Source: Candidatus Saccharimonadales bacterium
GTDB taxonomy: Bacteria; Patescibacteriota; Saccharimonadia; Saccharimonadales; JANWIN01
Length of the DNA: 38,918 bases
Direction of reading: 5' to 3'
Assembly (NCBI GenBank): GCA_025449905.1
Contig: JANWIN010000010.1
Span: forward strand, 1 to 38,918
Part shown: positions 35,965-38,918 of the stretch, one piece after another
Layout of the letters: the number at the start of each line of letters is the position of its first letter
Position numbering within the stretch: position 1 is the first letter of the stretch
The notes under the pieces: model-generated
What the model was told of the DNA's origin: nothing
The model's database searches: none
What the model saw: the letters and a program-made list of their open reading frames with translations, nothing else
Translations under genes and position numbers: made by a program

Positions 35965-36820
35965 TTAATTTATTTTCAATCATTTTGCCAAGTTCAGCGA
36001 TATTTTGGCTGCCGACATTTTTGGTTAGTACTGCAACAACGTAACTTCTACCACTGGGCAGGGTAATAATAGCCCCGTCATGCCACTCAACCTGGCCATT
36101 CCAACCAACTTTGTTGTAAACTACCGATTTACTAAAACCAGACGGCAAACCGCGGCGGTATAGAGCCGGCTGAGTCTTCATAGAATCCAAATATAGCTTT
36201 CTATACTTAGCGGGCAAATCATCGCCATTAAATATCTTTTTAAGAATTATCGAAGTGTCTTTGGCCGAGGTGGTTAGACCTGTTAAATCAGTATTTTTCA
36301 GTCCATAGGCCTTCATTTTGGTTGTTAAATTAGATTTGCCCAACTCGTTCCACATTTTCTCGCCGCAAGGGCTGTAGGAATCGCGGATCATGGTATCTAA
36401 ACATTGCCCGCGGTTGTAGCCGCTAAGATAGGTATCGCTTAGGTTGTAGGTGCCATCGGCAACTTTTTGATAACCTATGTAGGCAACAAAAAGTTTATAC
36501 AAACTGGCGGTAAAATATTGCTCACTAGGATTTAATGAAGCCACCGTTTTGTCGTTGGCCAGATCATAAACTACCACACTGGTAGTACCTGTTTGTTTGG
36601 CGGCCCAATAATCGACGACTGGCTGCAGATTTACTAGCGGCGCCGTTTTTTTAGCTGTTGGAGCTTTTGGCTGCTGGTCACTAGTGGTTGGCAAAGAATT
36701 GTCACTAATTGGTTTGTCGTCGGGCTTTAGGATTAAAAACAATCCAGTGACGACAACCAGTAAAAAAGCCAAAATTATTACAAATTTTTCAAAAGTAAGC
36801 TTATGGCGGGCCAATCTCAC
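35957..36820 (-). CDS. Class A beta-lactamase-like serine hydrolase, membrane anchored (GTG start proposed at 36820)
   Basis: N-terminal [20 protein letters not shown] (SxxK); [31 protein letters not shown]. Confidence 0.75.
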   Translation of the reverse strand: MRLARHKLTFEKFVIILAFLLVVVTGLFLILKPDDKPISDNSLPTTSDQQPKAPTAKKTAPLVNLQPVVDYWAAKQTGTTSVVVYDLANDKTVASLNPSEQYFTASLYKLFVAYIGYQKVADGTYNLSDTYLSGYNRGQCLDTMIRDSYSPCGEKMWNELGKSNLTTKMKAYGLKNTDLTGLTTSAKDTSIILKKIFNGDDLPAKYRKLYLDSMKTQPALYRRGLPSGFSKSVVYNKVGWNGQVEWHDGAIITLPSGRSYVVAVLTKNVGSQNIAELGKMIENKLTN

Positions 36821-36857
36821 AATATGCTTATTGTAACCTGTATAATTGTTTACAGAA

Positions 36858-38468
36858 ATGGCACAAGTGGAGTACTTCTCGGGGGCTACAAATCCCGACC
36901 GGCGCACAGGCCGTAAAAACCTCTTAAAAAGACTACTGATTATACTACTGCTGGTTGGTCTAGCCTTTGCGGCTTATAAATATTTTGTGCCAAACTCCGT
37001 CGAGAAAGCTATAGATCAGCTTCAATTTGATGCAACCGTCAGCGAAGCAGATAAAAATACCATCGAAGACGCTATAAAAACCCAGTCAATTACCTACGAA
37101 GGGGAGGTTAAGGTTAGTGTAGAAACAAAAACGACACCCACCAATACTTCGCAAGTGCTTTCAGGTTATGTGCCGGTAACAAACGTCTACTCAACCAAAC
37201 AAGGCACTACCAAAGAAGAGTTAAGCCAGGAAACTACTTACATACCTTCAAATTTAGACCAACCAACAAAAGCAAGCATTGCAGCTCTACTTAATATTAA
37301 CCAAAACAAACTCGTAGTACTCACAGTTCCTATAGAAAAAATACCAGTTTCTAGCGTCGCCCTAATTCCTGTTGACCAACTATCTCCTAAGGTTAAACTA
37401 CTTAAACTCGGTACAACTTATTATTTAGATAGCTTTAACAAGGGTGCAATTTTCAGACAGGCGGTGTTTAGCGGTGATTCGGCCGGTATATTAACAAGCC
37501 TTAGTTTGAATGATTTACAAACCAAAAAAGATACATTAAAAGTCAATATGACCGGGGTTACTGCACTGACCAGGAATATGATTAAAAAGCTCGGCTCCGT
37601 TAAAGACGCCACCTACTTCAGCGCCAAAATTGGTGAATTTTTGAGCAACGCAGACATTACACATACTTCTAACGAAGTTTCATTTAAGCCAAGTTGTGGG
37701 TATAGCACCAACGTTTTTTGCGCCCCACCGCCGATGATTGAAACTCTAAAAGATAGTGGCATGGACCTAATTGAGTTAACCGGAAATCATAATAATGACA
37801 CCGGCAATCAATATAACACCGACACGATTAATCTTTATCATAAACTGGGCTGGCACACTTTTGGAGGAGGACTGAATAAAGCAGAAGCGGTCCAGTCATA
37901 TATCGCCGACCAAAAACAGTCTAAAATTGCTTTTCTTGGCTACAATTATCCTGACTCGCCAAACGGTATTCCGATTGCCACAACTTCAAGTGCCGGCGCC
38001 AATAGTTTTGACTTTAATAAAATCAAAAATGATATAGCCAGCGCCAAAACTACTGCTGATTTTGTTATTGTCGACGTGCAATTCTGGGAGTGCTATGCCT
38101 ATCCAGATGGTTATGTGGAGTTTCCACAGTGCGATTTGCCAATTGGCAACCAAACCCAGATATTTAGAAAAATAGCCGACTTAGGTGCCAATATGGTCAT
38201 AGGCACTCAGGCCCACCAGCCACAGACTTACGAGACCTATAAAGGCAAACCGATATATTACGGGCTTGGCAACCTGTATTTTGACCAAACGCAGTGGCCG
38301 GGAACTGAAAGGGGTATAATCCTAACTCACTATTTCGCTGGCGGCAAATTAATCCAAACCAAACTGTCGCCAACTGTTTACGATGAAGCTCTGCAAACGC
38401 ATCTAATGACCGACTCTCAGGCTACTGACTTCCTGAATCGGCTAAAAACGGCGCGCGCTGCGCTTTGA
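36858..38468 (+). CDS. CapA/PGA_cap-family (poly-gamma-glutamate capsule-like) membrane-anchored protein
   Basis: N-terminal TM; DLIELTGNHNNDTGNQYNTDTINLYHKLGWHTFGGGLNKAEA; VIVDVQFWECY; GANMVIGTQAHQPQTYETYKGKPIYYGLGNLYFDQ. Confidence 0.85.
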   Translation: MAQVEYFSGATNPDRRTGRKNLLKRLLIILLLVGLAFAAYKYFVPNSVEKAIDQLQFDATVSEADKNTIEDAIKTQSITYEGEVKVSVETKTTPTNTSQVLSGYVPVTNVYSTKQGTTKEELSQETTYIPSNLDQPTKASIAALLNINQNKLVVLTVPIEKIPVSSVALIPVDQLSPKVKLLKLGTTYYLDSFNKGAIFRQAVFSGDSAGILTSLSLNDLQTKKDTLKVNMTGVTALTRNMIKKLGSVKDATYFSAKIGEFLSNADITHTSNEVSFKPSCGYSTNVFCAPPPMIETLKDSGMDLIELTGNHNNDTGNQYNTDTINLYHKLGWHTFGGGLNKAEAVQSYIADQKQSKIAFLGYNYPDSPNGIPIATTSSAGANSFDFNKIKNDIASAKTTADFVIVDVQFWECYAYPDGYVEFPQCDLPIGNQTQIFRKIADLGANMVIGTQAHQPQTYETYKGKPIYYGLGNLYFDQTQWPGTERGIILTHYFAGGKLIQTKLSPTVYDEALQTHLMTDSQATDFLNRLKTARAAL

Positions 38469-38511
38469 TAAATGTAAGAATTCGCAGCGTAAAGCTATAT
38501 AATGTCCTGCA

Positions 38512-38918
38512 GTGAGCAGTAACGACATACCGACTAAACTACTTTGGATAGACTTAGAAATGACCGGCTTGGATCCATCTAAGGATTTAATCCTAGAAGT
38601 TGCCGTCGAAATAACTGACTTTGAATTTAAAACCCTGGCCAGTTACGAAACACGAATTAAGCATAGCCGCGAATCTGTGGCGGCTAAAATGCAAAACAAC
38701 ATCTGGTGGAAAGATTTTCCCGGCAACCGCGACGAATTTTTAGATAAATTAGAGCATGGAAAACCCCCGAGTGAGGTTGAGAAAGAACTAATCGCCCTAG
38801 TTGAACAAAATTTTGATGGCGAGCAGGCGATTTTAGCCGGTAATTCTATCCATAATGACCGAGCTTTTATCAAAAAACACTGGCCCAGCTTTGATTTAAA
38901 GTTGCATTACCGCATGCT
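38512..38918 (+). CDS. orn: Oligoribonuclease, truncated by right window edge (GTG start)
   Basis: LLWIDLEMTGLDPSKDLILEVAVEITD...ILAGNSIHNDRAFIKKHWP. Confidence 0.93.
   Translation, partial: MSSNDIPTKLLWIDLEMTGLDPSKDLILEVAVEITDFEFKTLASYETRIKHSRESVAAKMQNNIWWKDFPGNRDEFLDKLEHGKPPSEVEKELIALVEQNFDGEQAILAGNSIHNDRAFIKKHWPSFDLKLHYRM

Overview
The window looks like a Patescibacteria/CPR-type genome (probably Saccharibacteria-like; this is inferred from gene content and style). It has three parts.

(1) About 1-10.3 kb and 13.2-16.2 kb: an accessory, phage-tail-like module, all on the minus strand. It holds two Ser/Pro-rich 'SPS' repeat fibre/adhesin genes (one runs off the left edge), a tail-collar-like protein, a short tail-fibre-like protein, an HNH endonuclease, and a continuous 13-gene overlapping operon (9878 down to 1272). 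The operon starts with an unannotated 50-aa ribbon-helix-helix (RHH) protein and a DUF2829/Tad2-like protein. It continues with a UDP-sugar dehydrogenase-like protein, four SAM methyltransferases, an SDR-like protein, two GT2 enzymes (one a two-domain fusion), an RGP/UDP-arabinopyranose-mutase-like protein and a DUF616-like protein.

(2) 10.3-13.2 kb: a Tat translocase island (tatA, tatA/B, tatC), an uncharacterised protein and a tRNA-Ser(CGA) with encoded CCA.

(3) 16.3-38.9 kb: mostly housekeeping genes (HIT, valS, tsaD, murE-like, DDAH-like, groES/groEL behind a CIRCE-like operator, phosphoglucose/phosphomannose isomerase, argS, gdh, mscL, msrB, beta-lactamase-like, CapA-like, orn) plus several small lineage-specific ORFs.

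Notable non-coding signals: three near-identical promoters that occur only at the fibre modules, a 21-bp perfect inverted repeat over the RHH promoter and start codon, a recurring leaderless-mRNA promoter geometry, a palindromic in-frame insertion in argS, and an apparent frameshift near 29.9 kb. All calls come from reading the sequence; no database search was run.
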